In this document: positions 1 to 8,224 of the stretch, one piece after another | Layout of the letters: every line of letters begins with the position of its first letter | Numbering within the stretch: the stretch's first letter is position 1 | Assembly (NCBI RefSeq): GCF_042847215.1 | Contig: NZ_AP031500.1 | Span: 1,984,001 to 2,048,000 of the forward strand | Source of the DNA: Gilvimarinus japonicus | GTDB taxonomy: Bacteria > Pseudomonadota > Gammaproteobacteria > Pseudomonadales > Cellvibrionaceae | Direction: 5' to 3' | Length of the DNA stretch: 64,000 nucleotides | Translations under genes and position numbers: made by a program | Notes under the pieces: model-generated | What the model was told of the DNA's origin: nothing | Database searches by the model: none | What the model saw: the letters and a program-made list of their open reading frames with translations, nothing else

Positions 1-2
1 TG

Positions 3-890
3 GAAAATAATTACGGCTTGGTTAAGTCATTGTTTACACCGCAAACACGCTCAGACAGTGGCAGCATTGAGGTGACAGGCTTTAGCAAGCAAACCAACCC
101 GGGCAGCTACGATGTACAGATTACCCAGCAGGCGACCAAAGGCAGCTTACAGGCGGGCAGTGTGGTTGCGGGGTTTCCGTTGGACACCACGGGTAAAGAT
201 TACAGCTTTGATATTGCGGTAGACGGTAATCAGGCATCGGTGAGCTTGCCTGACGGCGTTATTTATAACACCCCGGAAGAGCTGGCGACTGAGATCGAAT
301 CGTTAATTAACGTCAGTGAGGCCGTTTCTGGTAATCGCAGCTCTGTCAGTGTTAGCTACGATAGCGGCAGTGGTGCGTTTAACTTTATCTCCGATAATTA
401 CGGCAGCAGCAGTACCCTAGAGATCACCGCGATAGGCGGCGATACTGCCGAGCTTGGTTTAGCCGTGGCCGCTGGTACGGCGGGGCAGAATGTTGCCGGC
501 ACCGTTGATGGCGAGCCAGCGTTTGGCTATGGTAACGTCTTGCTGCCTAAAATTGGCAGTAGTGCTGACGGCTTATCGCTACTGATAAAACCGGGCGCTA
601 CCAGTGCTACGGTAGGCTTTTCACGGGGGTTTTCGGGGGGCTTAAGCAGTCTCATTAATGGCTTTATGGTCAATAATGGATTGATTGACCGGCGTGAAGA
701 TAATATCAATGAAAGCTTGGTTGACATAGAAGATGACCGCTCGGATCTAGAGCGCCGCACAGAGGCCTACCGCAGCCGGCTAAGCAGTCAGTTTTTGGCG
801 ATGGAGTTAATCGTTAATGACCTTAACAGCACCGGCAGCTTTCTTGAGGGGCTCAATGATCGGCTGCCCTTTACCTCGCCAAATAGGTAG
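3..890 (+). CDS. fliD: Flagellar filament cap protein FliD (3' part, runs off window start)
   Basis: This is the C-terminal ~295 residues of the hook-associated protein 2 (filament cap), which sits at the tip of the growing filament and helps flagellin fold into place. The frame is open to the first base of the window, so the true start lies upstream. The TTG at 18 is only an internal Leu codon. The serine/glycine-rich central part looks like the FliD D2/D3 region. The last ~80 residues form the helical, charged D0/D1 end, with NESLVDIEDDRSDLERR, then LSSQFLAMELIVNDLNSTGSFLEGL, as in FliD C-termini. The sugar operon and then fliS/fliT follow. fliD-fliS is a usual flagellar order, here interrupted by glycosylation genes. 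Identification rests on the C-terminal pattern and the context. Confidence 0.85.
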   Translation, partial: ENNYGLVKSLFTPQTRSDSGSIEVTGFSKQTNPGSYDVQITQQATKGSLQAGSVVAGFPLDTTGKDYSFDIAVDGNQASVSLPDGVIYNTPEELATEIESLINVSEAVSGNRSSVSVSYDSGSGAFNFISDNYGSSSTLEITAIGGDTAELGLAVAAGTAGQNVAGTVDGEPAFGYGNVLLPKIGSSADGLSLLIKPGATSATVGFSRGFSGGLSSLINGFMVNNGLIDRREDNINESLVDIEDDRSDLERRTEAYRSRLSSQFLAMELIVNDLNSTGSFLEGLNDRLPFTSPNR

Positions 891-949
891 ATAGCCGACA
901 TCGCTACTGATACAAAGCGAATGGTTACCTCTAGCGTTAGAGTTGATAT

Positions 950-1651
950 ATGACATGTGAGCCGCTTAATAAGCCCGTCGCGATCGTACCGGCCAGAGCG
1001 GGCTCTAAACGGTTACCGGGTAAAAATTACCACCCGTTGCTGGGTAAACCGCTGATCCAATATACCCTAGAAGCCGCAAAAGAGAGCGATCTTTTTGCGC
1101 AAATTTTAGTGTCGACAGATGACCCGGTGGTGGCTGACATAGCCCTAAAGCTGGATTGTCAGCCACTGGAAAGGCCCAGTGCGTTAGGGCAAGATGACTC
1201 AACCACCGACGCTGTCATTGCCGATGTTATTACGCGCGTGAATCTCTCTGATAAGCAACTGATTGTTTTGTTGCAGCCGACTTCACCACTGCGACAAGCT
1301 CACCACATTGTGCAAGCTTACCATTATTATCAGTCGCTCCCCTCATCAGATAATGGTGTGATTAGCCTGGTTAAAGGCAGTAAAAAATACCTAAAAGCAT
1401 ATTGCCTGCTAGACCAAGAGCTGACACCGATCTACCATAAAGATGCCTCATATAGTTGCGAGCAGGCCCTGCCTGATGTTTATTTACCCAACGGTGCCCT
1501 ATATTTGTTCTCGGTGGCGGCCTATCGGGCAGAAGGCTGTATCCCCAGAAGTGGATTAAAACCCTATATAATGGCTGAACACGATAGTATTGATATTGAT
1601 ACCATCGAAGATCTGCGAGAAGCGGAGCGGCTAATAAAAGCGAGGATGTGA
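950..1651 (+). CDS. neuA: CMP-N-acetylneuraminate (nonulosonate) cytidylyltransferase
   Basis: The 233-residue protein activates a nonulosonic acid (sialic acid type) with CTP to give the CMP-sugar donor. The N-terminus has the family nucleotide-binding signature IVPARAGSKRLPGKN (residues ~12-26). LLQPTSPLR is at ~105, and PNGALYLF is a substrate-loop motif near residue 180. The length fits NeuA/LegF/PseF proteins of ~230 residues that lack a C-terminal hydrolase extension. It is the first gene of a tight operon: its TGA overlaps the ATG of the next gene. The set neuA-neuB-neuC matches the three-step route UDP-GlcNAc to ManNAc to Neu5Ac to CMP-Neu5Ac. The exact nonulosonate cannot be proven from this gene alone; legionaminate is the alternative. 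Confidence 0.85.
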   Translation: MTCEPLNKPVAIVPARAGSKRLPGKNYHPLLGKPLIQYTLEAAKESDLFAQILVSTDDPVVADIALKLDCQPLERPSALGQDDSTTDAVIADVITRVNLSDKQLIVLLQPTSPLRQAHHIVQAYHYYQSLPSSDNGVISLVKGSKKYLKAYCLLDQELTPIYHKDASYSCEQALPDVYLPNGALYLFSVAAYRAEGCIPRSGLKPYIMAEHDSIDIDTIEDLREAERLIKARM

Positions 1652-2706
1652 TGACCAAGCCAGAGTTTATTGTTGCGGGACGGCGCGTAGGTGGAGACGA
1701 ACCCCCTTTGGTGATCGCGGAAATCGGCATTAATCACAGCGGATCGCTAGACATTGCTAAGGCCATGGTAGATTGTGCGGTTGCTCATGGCGCTGAGGTT
1801 ATTAAACACCAAACCCATGTCGTCGAAGACGAAATGGCGCCCGCGGCAAAGTTAATTAAACCAGGTAATGCCGATATCAATATTTTTGATATCATGGATT
1901 CGTGCGCACTGTCGTTTGAAGACGAGCGAGAGTTGAAACATTATACTGAGCAAAAAGGTGCGGTTTTTATCAGTACGCCTTTTTCCCGTGCAGCGGTTGA
2001 TCGGCTTGAGATGTTAAATGTTCCCGCTTATAAAATTGGCTCGGGAGAATGCAATAACTACCCTTTAGTTAAGTATATTGCCCAGCAGGGCAAGCCTGTC
2101 ATTCTCAGCACTGGCATGAATGATATTCAGGGTATTACAAAAGCTGTCGCTATACTGCGCGCACATAATGTTCCCTATGCTTTAATGCACTGCACTAATA
2201 TTTATCCTACTCCTGCGCAGCTCGTGCGTTTTGGCGCCATGAGCGAGCTGATGAAAGCGTTTCCGGAAGCGATTGTTGGCTTGTCCGACCACACTACATC
2301 CAACCTTGCGTGTCTAGGGGCTGTCGCATTAGGTGCTGAACTGCTCGAACGCCATTTTACGGATTCTATGGGGCGTGACGGTCCCGACATTATATGTTCG
2401 ATGGACGGTCCGGCTCTCAAGGAGCTAAAAGAAGGCGCTGCTTTGATGAAACAAATGCGTGGCGGCACCAAAACGCCATTGCAAGAGGAGCAGGCAACCA
2501 TCGATTTTGCGTATGCCTCTGTGGTGACAATTAAAGCGGTTAAAAAAGGTGAGCTTCTGACCGAAGATAACCTTTGGGTTAAACGCCCCGGTGTTGGCGG
2601 CATACTTGCTGAGCATTATGATAGCTTGTTAGGAAAGCGCGCTACTCGGGATATTGCGGACGGAGCACTCTTACAATTCTCCGATGTTCTAGAGGAAAGT
2701 GCGTGA
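1651..2706 (+). CDS. neuB: N-acetylneuraminate synthase family protein (NeuB)
   Basis: This 351-residue enzyme condenses phosphoenolpyruvate with an N-acetylmannosamine-type sugar to form a nine-carbon sialic acid. It has the NeuB TIM-barrel start AEIGINHSGSLDIAKAMVD, then VIKHQTHVVEDEM, STPFSRAAVDRL, KIGSGECNNYPL, GLSDHTT and LERHFTDSM. A C-terminal SAF (antifreeze-like) domain begins near residue 285 (ASVVTIKAVKKGELL...NLWVKRPG). From memory, this pattern resembles the Campylobacter Neu5Ac synthase NeuB1 more than the legionaminate or pseudaminate synthases. The ATG at 1651 is preferred to the GTG at 1648 because it overlaps the neuA stop and has GCGAGGA upstream. neuC overlaps its 3' end by 4 bases. 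Confidence 0.88.
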   Translation: MTKPEFIVAGRRVGGDEPPLVIAEIGINHSGSLDIAKAMVDCAVAHGAEVIKHQTHVVEDEMAPAAKLIKPGNADINIFDIMDSCALSFEDERELKHYTEQKGAVFISTPFSRAAVDRLEMLNVPAYKIGSGECNNYPLVKYIAQQGKPVILSTGMNDIQGITKAVAILRAHNVPYALMHCTNIYPTPAQLVRFGAMSELMKAFPEAIVGLSDHTTSNLACLGAVALGAELLERHFTDSMGRDGPDIICSMDGPALKELKEGAALMKQMRGGTKTPLQEEQATIDFAYASVVTIKAVKKGELLTEDNLWVKRPGVGGILAEHYDSLLGKRATRDIADGALLQFSDVLEESA

Positions 2707-3833
2707 AACGTAAAATACTCTTTTTAACCGGTACTCGGGCTGATTTTGGCAAAATGCGCTCGTTGGTTGATGCACTGTGTGAGAGCGGGCAGTTTGACGT
2801 TCACTTGTTTGTAACAGGCATGCATATGCTCAGCCGGTATGGGCTTACTTCACGGGAAATAGAGCATCGCGGCTACCGAAATATTTATAAGTTTATCAAT
2901 CAAAACTACACCGACACCATGGATGCGGTGTTGGGGAAAACAATTATTGGCCTGTCTGACTATGTTAAAGAAATTCAGCCGGACATGCTGGTGGTGCACG
3001 GAGATCGGGTCGAGACTCTAGCGGGGGCCTCGGTTGGTTGTTTAAATAACATCTTAGTCGCCCATGTCGAGGGCGGAGAGGTTTCCGGCACAGTTGATGA
3101 GATTTTGCGTCATTCCGTAAGCAAGCTATCACATCTTCACTTTGTATGTAATGAGCGCGCTCAAAATCGTTTGATGCAACTTGGAGAAAATAAAAACAGT
3201 ATCTATGTTATTGGATCGCCGGATGTAGATGCGATTTTTAGCGATAAATTACCTACACAAGAAGCGGTAGCTGAGCGCTATAATATTCCGTTTAAACGCT
3301 ATGCTATTTTGCTTTATCACCCAGTGACAACCGAAGCGGATCAGGTAGAACGCCAGATCGATCAGCTCTTGCAGGCGGCCCAAAAGTGCGGCGATAACTT
3401 TGTTGTGATCTACCCCAATAACGATGCCGGAAGTGGCAAAATTATCGAGCGTTATCGTGAGCTTGAAGCGCACTCCGAGCGGTTTCGTGTTTACCCCTCG
3501 ATGAGGTTCGATTATTTTTTGTCATTGCTCCGAGGCGCCGATTACATGCTGGGAAACTCTAGCTCGGCCTTGATGGAAGCGCCATATTTTGGTGTGCCGG
3601 CGGTCAATGTGGGGACTCGACAAGCCAGTCGGGCATCGCTTCGCAGTGTGATTAACGTGGGTAACGATAAACGAGATATTCTGACCGGTGTGGAGCGTGT
3701 GCGGCAGTTAAAGGTTGAACCCGAACAGCATTTTGGTGAAGGCGGTAGTGATAAAAAGTTTTTAGGTATCTTGCAGCAAGCTGATTTTTGGCGTACGGAA
3801 AAACAAAAAACCTTTATTGATATGGATTTGTAA
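2703..3833 (+). CDS. neuC: UDP-N-acetylglucosamine 2-epimerase (hydrolysing), NeuC family
   Basis: The 376-residue protein belongs to the hydrolysing UDP-GlcNAc 2-epimerases, which release ManNAc (or a diacetamido analogue) for sialic acid synthesis. It has a GT-B-like fold with the start ILFLTGTRADFGKMRSLV. Other family marks are VVHGDRVETLAGA, VAHVEGGEVSGTVDEILRH, HPVTTE and the late GNSSSALMEAPYFGVPAVNVGTRQ motif (residues ~282-306), which binds the nucleotide. The start is GTG, overlapping the neuB stop by 4 bases (GTGA), which suggests translational coupling. LegG, which acts on UDP-diacetamido-bacillosamine, is the alternative. The accessory genes a legionaminate route would need are not in the window. 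Confidence 0.85.
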   Translation: MKRKILFLTGTRADFGKMRSLVDALCESGQFDVHLFVTGMHMLSRYGLTSREIEHRGYRNIYKFINQNYTDTMDAVLGKTIIGLSDYVKEIQPDMLVVHGDRVETLAGASVGCLNNILVAHVEGGEVSGTVDEILRHSVSKLSHLHFVCNERAQNRLMQLGENKNSIYVIGSPDVDAIFSDKLPTQEAVAERYNIPFKRYAILLYHPVTTEADQVERQIDQLLQAAQKCGDNFVVIYPNNDAGSGKIIERYRELEAHSERFRVYPSMRFDYFLSLLRGADYMLGNSSSALMEAPYFGVPAVNVGTRQASRASLRSVINVGNDKRDILTGVERVRQLKVEPEQHFGEGGSDKKFLGILQQADFWRTEKQKTFIDMDL

Positions 3834-4982
3834 ATGCAGGTTCTTCATGTGGGTAGCTTTATTGGTAATATTGGCGATAACGCCAATCATCAGGGGCTTC
3901 GGCGGGTCATAGAGCGCACCCTTGACTCTGGCGTGAACTACCATAACTGGGAGATTCGTCGCTGCTATCAAAACTATAACGCGCCTGATCAGTGGCGCTT
4001 TGATGACGAGTTTGTTCGTTGTGCCAATGAAGCTGATTTGGTTGTAATTGGTGGTGGTAACTTTTTTGAACCTTGGATAGAAGCCTCGGCTACTGGGACA
4101 ACAATCGACCTACCACTCGAGCAATTAACAAAAATTACAGTGCCGGTTGCCTTTTACGGTGTTGGGTTTGATACCCATAAAGGTTTTAGCGATAACACGC
4201 TGGGACGCTTTGATCGCTTTGTACACGCTTGTGGCGGTATGCCCAATGTGTTTTTGTCGTTTCGCAATGATGGCTCAAAAGATAATTATCACGCGGCATT
4301 TCCTAATCATTCGGTTCAGCCGCATATCGTTCCCGATGGTGCATCTTTTTTCCAGTGTGAGGCGAGTACTTGGCTGCCTGACGGGAGCATCTATTGGGCC
4401 GTCAATATTGCAGGGGACATGAAGCCACTGCGTTTTTCAGGGGATTCCAATGGTGAGTGGCTGAGATTTTTACAGAATCTAGCGTGTGTCCTTGAGTCCA
4501 ATTTAGGTGCTAATCCACAAGTAAAGATCGTGCTTATACCGCATATACCCAGTGATTTAGAGGCTATTAATAGTCTTTTGCAGGTTATGGATGATTTTCT
4601 TGTTAGATCTCGCGTGATTGTCGCGCCTATGTGGCAGGGCTGGGATGGTTGTAAGGTTACGTTTGGACTTTACAAACAGTGTCAGCTCTCTATTAGTATG
4701 CGCTTTCACGCCAATATTACGCCGATGGTAATGGGTGTGCCGACTATTGGGTTGGCAAGTTACCCTAAAATAGCGGCTTTATATCGTGAGATGGGCCTGA
4801 AGCGACAACCAGTGTCCGCGCAAGCGAGCGACTTTATGACAAAGCTTCAGTGCGAGATTGATCTCATTAAACACTCACCAGAGCAAGTCTTGACTGATTA
4901 CACGCAAGTTTTAAAGGCCGCGCGCTCTATGGTTGAGCCTTTTGAGCGCTTTTTGCGGCAACAGTTCTCTTTACCTCAATAG
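3834..4982 (+). CDS. Polysaccharide pyruvyltransferase-family protein
   Basis: The 382-residue protein matches the polysaccharide pyruvyl transferase family, whose members add pyruvate ketals from PEP to sugars. Visible marks are the N-terminal GNIGDNANHQGL loop (residues ~12-23), VVIGGGNFF, VAFYGVGFD and the C-terminal SISMRFHANITPMVMGVPTI block (residues ~286-305), with the conserved Arg-x-His. The ATG lies directly after the neuC stop with no gap, so it is in the same operon. A role in modifying the nonulosonate or another flagellin glycan is inferred from position only. Some family members act as glycosyltransferase-like enzymes, so substrate and reaction are open. It is followed by a convergent maf gene 19 bases away. 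Confidence 0.7.
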   Translation: MQVLHVGSFIGNIGDNANHQGLRRVIERTLDSGVNYHNWEIRRCYQNYNAPDQWRFDDEFVRCANEADLVVIGGGNFFEPWIEASATGTTIDLPLEQLTKITVPVAFYGVGFDTHKGFSDNTLGRFDRFVHACGGMPNVFLSFRNDGSKDNYHAAFPNHSVQPHIVPDGASFFQCEASTWLPDGSIYWAVNIAGDMKPLRFSGDSNGEWLRFLQNLACVLESNLGANPQVKIVLIPHIPSDLEAINSLLQVMDDFLVRSRVIVAPMWQGWDGCKVTFGLYKQCQLSISMRFHANITPMVMGVPTIGLASYPKIAALYREMGLKRQPVSAQASDFMTKLQCEIDLIKHSPEQVLTDYTQVLKAARSMVEPFERFLRQQFSLPQ

Positions 4983-5001
4983 ACGCTTAAGAACACTCAC
5001 G

Positions 5002-7071
5002 CTATTTGACCTTGTCGCTGATGTTACGAGAGCGGGAGTCTTTTCTCAATAGTTGATACCCTATACGCTCACGAGCTTCGTTGAGGTAATTTAGGTAGTG
5101 CGCCTTTGTTTGTTTGAAGTTAGAGACGGCCTCGTCAGGGTTTTCGCCGCAATAGAGTGATTTGGCTAATAGGTGGGAGAACTGTGCGGAGCTCCCACGC
5201 AGTAGCCAGTAAGTGTGAGCATTTTTATCGGCTCCTTTAAGATCCCCAAGCATGGTGTGTTGTCTCGTCAGAAGTTGATGACAGTCCGCAATGCTCTCAG
5301 GTTGTTCTGAAAAAAGCTTTATTATCTGGCTGATGGTCTCAGTCGCCGCTTTAAAATCACTCGTTACCGCTTGTTGAGATGGCGCTCTTTTAAAAACATT
5401 TGGGTCAAAATGAGGCCGAATCAGTGCGTCCACCATCGACATTTTGTTCGCGATTGGACTAGATGCGATAGCAATATCATCGATTTCAATGGGCTTAGCC
5501 CCGTCAATCAGTACGCCATCACTGGCATTGTGACACTCGAGCCCGGGTGTATGCCGGATAACATCACTCACCATCTCTCTGGCTGCAGCGTATATGTTGT
5601 TACTGATAATTTCGTCGCCGCGGTTGCCTGGTAAAGTTGTCGTGTTTTTAGCGTCACGCTGATATAGGTTTAAGCTGGCAACGTGCTCTTTTTTGATGTC
5701 ATAGTGTTTACTGTGAGAGGAGTGGTGTTGCCCCGAGGCCGAAAAGCCCAAGTCTAGCCCAAAAAAGTAAAGTTTTTTGAACCCCATGTTAGCCATTAGC
5801 GCGATCGCCGCATTGGCAACAGTCGGGTTGCAAGAGCGTAGGCTGATAAAAGGTTTCTTCTGGCCAGCGAACCGGCTGACGTAGTGCGTCCCTAAATCGT
5901 TTGACTTCATCGCCATTGATCTTTTGGGGAAAAGGTCAAATACATCGGGGTGCACCGTGTTTAGAGCGATTAAAGCGATGTCATTGCGGAACTCTTGTGA
6001 CGTGGAGGCGGTTATCCACTCGTAAACGGGCCGTGTACGTTCCATTTCAATGTGTATGTCAGGTTTGATGCCCATTTTTTGGAGAGAGCCAAGCGCGGTA
6101 CCACAGGAGACGATCAACGCGTTGTTCTGTTGAGCGGTTAACAGGCCTTGGGCCTTATCCAGTGATGGGCCGTTTGCGATAATAAATACGGGGGTTTTGG
6201 CGGTAATTTCTGTCGCTTTGTTTTTCTTGGTTAAAATTGGCATCCTTTTTTTAAGGTTAGCAATGGTGTGAGCTATACTGACTTGCTCGTCATCAAAATA
6301 ACCTGTCATGCTCAAAGTGGCTGGTAGCTGCTGTTTGAATGTCTTCAGGGAAGCCTTCATTTCATTACTGATTAAGTGTTCGAAGACATAGCCTTTGATG
6401 GCATTGTGGTCGCCTATTTGGCGAATATAATGGTTTACCAAAGTAAGGTATTCGGTAGTCGACTTCCCGAGAATTAGATTGATGGTTTTGTTGTCTTGGT
6501 CGAATTGCTCGGCAATCGTTTGCCAGTCGATACAATACAGCGATGAGTAAAAGCAGTCGGTGGAAGGTTCAACGATGCACAAGTTTTGAATGTTTAAGCG
6601 TTCGATAAGCTCGGGTATATGATAACCACTGCCGATCCCCAATATTTTCATAAATTGAATGGGCTCATCGGTGCCGGCTTTTCGTTCTTTCGGACTCACT
6701 TCTTTTAATTCTTCAATGGCGGCATTATGATTCTTGAAGTGAATATCCTGATCGGTGTTGGCCCCGTGTTTGGCGCTAAAATCAAGTACATAATGCTTAG
6801 GAGCATTTAGGTAGTAATCGACGGCTTCACGCAAATATTGTTCGGGGTTGTAAGGGTATAGGGCTTGATTGGTTTTGATGTCAACTAAATTGAAGTGACC
6901 GTCATCATCAACCATAGGCCTGACGATTGCTGGTTGGTAGTGACGGTATTGATCGTAGATATCCGGCAGCACTTGCTGGAAAAACGCCAGGTTTTTTTCG
7001 AACTGGATGTTGGCCTTTAAGGCGTTTTGTTGTGCTTGCGCTTGCCGCAATGTCTCAGAAATGTCACTCAT
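5002..7071 (-). CDS. Motility-associated factor (Maf) flagellin glycosyltransferase, DUF115/MptE-like
   Basis: This 689-residue protein fits the Maf family (DUF115/6-hydroxymethylpterin pyrophosphokinase MptE-like core). In Campylobacter, Helicobacter and Aeromonas these proteins transfer nonulosonic acids to flagellin. The core begins near residue 290 with TPVFIIANGPSLDKA and continues through VSCGTALGSL, IKPDIHIEMERT, FISLRSCNPTVANAAIALM and LYFFGLDLGFS. An N-terminal Maf region (YDQYRHYQPAIVRP...) and a helical C-terminal region flank it. The gene is convergent with the neu operon and divergent from fliS. A sigma54-like promoter lies ~85 bases upstream on its strand. By eye the gene is clearly more AT-rich than the flagellar genes. 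The link to the adjacent sialic acid genes is inferred but strong by analogy. Confidence 0.85.
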   Translation of the reverse strand: MSDISETLRQAQAQQNALKANIQFEKNLAFFQQVLPDIYDQYRHYQPAIVRPMVDDDGHFNLVDIKTNQALYPYNPEQYLREAVDYYLNAPKHYVLDFSAKHGANTDQDIHFKNHNAAIEELKEVSPKERKAGTDEPIQFMKILGIGSGYHIPELIERLNIQNLCIVEPSTDCFYSSLYCIDWQTIAEQFDQDNKTINLILGKSTTEYLTLVNHYIRQIGDHNAIKGYVFEHLISNEMKASLKTFKQQLPATLSMTGYFDDEQVSIAHTIANLKKRMPILTKKNKATEITAKTPVFIIANGPSLDKAQGLLTAQQNNALIVSCGTALGSLQKMGIKPDIHIEMERTRPVYEWITASTSQEFRNDIALIALNTVHPDVFDLFPKRSMAMKSNDLGTHYVSRFAGQKKPFISLRSCNPTVANAAIALMANMGFKKLYFFGLDLGFSASGQHHSSHSKHYDIKKEHVASLNLYQRDAKNTTTLPGNRGDEIISNNIYAAAREMVSDVIRHTPGLECHNASDGVLIDGAKPIEIDDIAIASSPIANKMSMVDALIRPHFDPNVFKRAPSQQAVTSDFKAATETISQIIKLFSEQPESIADCHQLLTRQHTMLGDLKGADKNAHTYWLLRGSSAQFSHLLAKSLYCGENPDEAVSNFKQTKAHYLNYLNEARERIGYQLLRKDSRSRNISDKVK

Positions 7072-7155
7072 GGACCCAAGTTCCTTGTTGCTGCCAGATT
7101 TTGGGCGGCAATTGCCTGCCGCTATTGAACACTATGCTTTATTAGCCCTCAAAAT

Positions 7156-7171
7156 AGCACGAAGTGTGCCA
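7156..7171 (-). promoter_or_regulatory. Sigma54-like promoter facing maf
   Basis: On the minus strand the bases read TGGCAC-ACTTC-GTGCT. This is a GG-N10-GC arrangement with a perfect -24 element and a one-base mismatch in the -12 element (consensus TTGCW). It lies ~85 bases before the maf ATG. It implies RpoN/FleQ-type control of flagellin glycosylation. The promoter call is inference from the pattern. Confidence 0.6.
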
Positions 7172-7192
7172 CAAAAAAATCTGTTAAAAGCT

Positions 7193-7219
7193 TAAAGTTA
7201 TTGGAATATCGGCCGTTAC
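7193..7219 (+). promoter_or_regulatory. FliA (sigma28) promoter of fliS-fliT
   Basis: The sequence reads TAAAGTTA, 11 bases, then GCCGTTAC. It matches the sigma28 consensus TAAAGTTT-N11-GCCGATAA at 7 of 8 and 6 of 8 positions with exact spacing. The fliS ATG follows ~65 bases later. Late-class (FliA) control of fliST is what is known in other flagellar systems. Confidence 0.75.
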
Positions 7220-7285
7220 GGTTATTGGGTGAGATGTCTCTGTAAACTTTAAAATTGTACTTCGCCGCTAATTGAGAGTGACTTT

Positions 7286-7699
7286 ATGAATGCCTACAGC
7301 GCCGCCAAGCAATACCAGCAAGTTAATGTGCAATCGAGTGTGATGGACGCCTCGTCGCACCGGTTGATCCAAATGTTATTTGAAGGCGCGCTGGAGCGTA
7401 TTGCCCAGGCCAAGGGTGCGCTGGCGCGTGGCAGTTTTGTGCAAAAGTCTGAGCGGATCACTAAAGCGGTCAATATCGTACAGGGGTTGCAGGGCAGCTT
7501 GAGCGATACCGAAGGTGGTGAATTAACCGCCAATCTTGATGAGCTGTACGATTATGTGATTCGCACCTTGATTCAAGCGAACCGGGGTAACGATGTCGGC
7601 AAGCTGGATGAATGCGCGCAGTTGTTGGGTGATATTAAGTCCAGCTGGGACCAAATCTCTGATCACTCAAGTGCACAGCCCGCCGGAGCCTACTCTTGA
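7286..7699 (+). CDS. fliS: Flagellin export chaperone FliS
   Basis: The 137-residue helical protein binds the C-terminus of flagellin in the cytoplasm, stops it polymerising early and guides it to the export gate. The N-terminus MNAYSAAKQYQQVNVQSS is a standard FliS opening, followed by SSHRLIQMLFEGALERIAQAKGA and the SERITKAVNIVQGLQGSL helix. Length is normal for the family. GAGAGTG lies upstream of the ATG. Its stop overlaps the TTG start of the FliT-like gene. A FliA-type promoter precedes it, and a terminator after the FliT-like gene closes the pair. Confidence 0.93.
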   Translation: MNAYSAAKQYQQVNVQSSVMDASSHRLIQMLFEGALERIAQAKGALARGSFVQKSERITKAVNIVQGLQGSLSDTEGGELTANLDELYDYVIRTLIQANRGNDVGKLDECAQLLGDIKSSWDQISDHSSAQPAGAYS

Positions 7700-7968
7700 G
7701 GTTGGTCGCCACCAGCGCGCCAAGCCTGGCAGGAGAGGGCGGCGTTGCTCAGTTGCAGCAGCTACAGGCGGATATGCGTGCGGCTTTAGGTGCCGGCGAT
7801 TATCGCCGCGTGCGGCAGCTGGATGATACCTGTACCCTGGTGCTCGATAGGCTTATTGAGATCAACCGCCAGCAGCCCGGTGCGCTGCTTCAGGCCATGC
7901 TCGATTTGAAACAGATGTACGCCGATTTATTAACCGAGTGTCAAACGCGCCCAGCACGGGTTTGTTGA
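7696..7968 (+). CDS. fliT: FliT-like flagellar protein
   Basis: This small 90-residue protein is directly coupled to fliS: its TTG start overlaps the fliS stop codon. It is predicted to be helical, with LQQLQADMRAALGAGDYRRVRQLDDTCTLVLDRLI, and has the size and position of FliT, the FliD export chaperone. Sequence conservation in this family is low, so the name depends mainly on position after fliS and on length. No other start with a better ribosome-binding site is seen. An alternative is an unrelated small flagellar accessory protein. Confidence 0.6.
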   Translation: MRLVATSAPSLAGEGGVAQLQQLQADMRAALGAGDYRRVRQLDDTCTLVLDRLIEINRQQPGALLQAMLDLKQMYADLLTECQTRPARVC

Positions 7969-7998
7969 CGGCGAAACGTCCACACGCAGTATTATTTT

Positions 7999-8041
7999 AA
8001 AGCCTATAAGCCGACCAAATGTTGGCTTATAGGCTTTTTTG
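7999..8041 (+). terminator. Rho-independent terminator after fliT
   Basis: A perfect 14-base stem (AAAGCCTATAAGCC pairing with GGCTTATAGGCTTT) is followed by a run of T. It ends the fliS-fliT transcript before fleQ. Confidence 0.9.
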
Positions 8042-8118
8042 ATTGCCATCTCTATAGCGCAAAATTGCAGCTGTAAGGTCTTGTTTTATATGCTATTGTA
8101 AATAGCCGCGTCAATTGT

Positions 8119-8147
8119 TTGACTAATCCCAGTAAACCCGCTATCTA
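8119..8147 (+). promoter_or_regulatory. Candidate sigma70 promoter of fleQ
   Basis: TTGACT and TATCTA are separated by 17 bases, ~77 bases before the fleQ ATG. The -35 matches 5 of 6 bases and the -10 matches 4 of 6. A housekeeping promoter is expected for the master regulator at the top of the cascade. Confidence 0.5.
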
Positions 8148-8224
8148 TATAAATACCGCTTTTCGTTCTGAGGGCTTGGGCCTATTCCCGAGTGACCGTC
8201 AGAACGACCGTTTTAAGGTCGAGT

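Noticed and set aside
950..3833. Reading the sugar operon as a full legionaminic or pseudaminic acid pathway
   Set aside because: The dehydratase, aminotransferase and acetyltransferase genes needed for those sugars are not in the window; only the NeuABC set is.
8192..8224. Longer fleQ start at GTG 8192
   Set aside because: The extra 11 residues do not fit FleQ N-termini, and the ATG at 8225 does.
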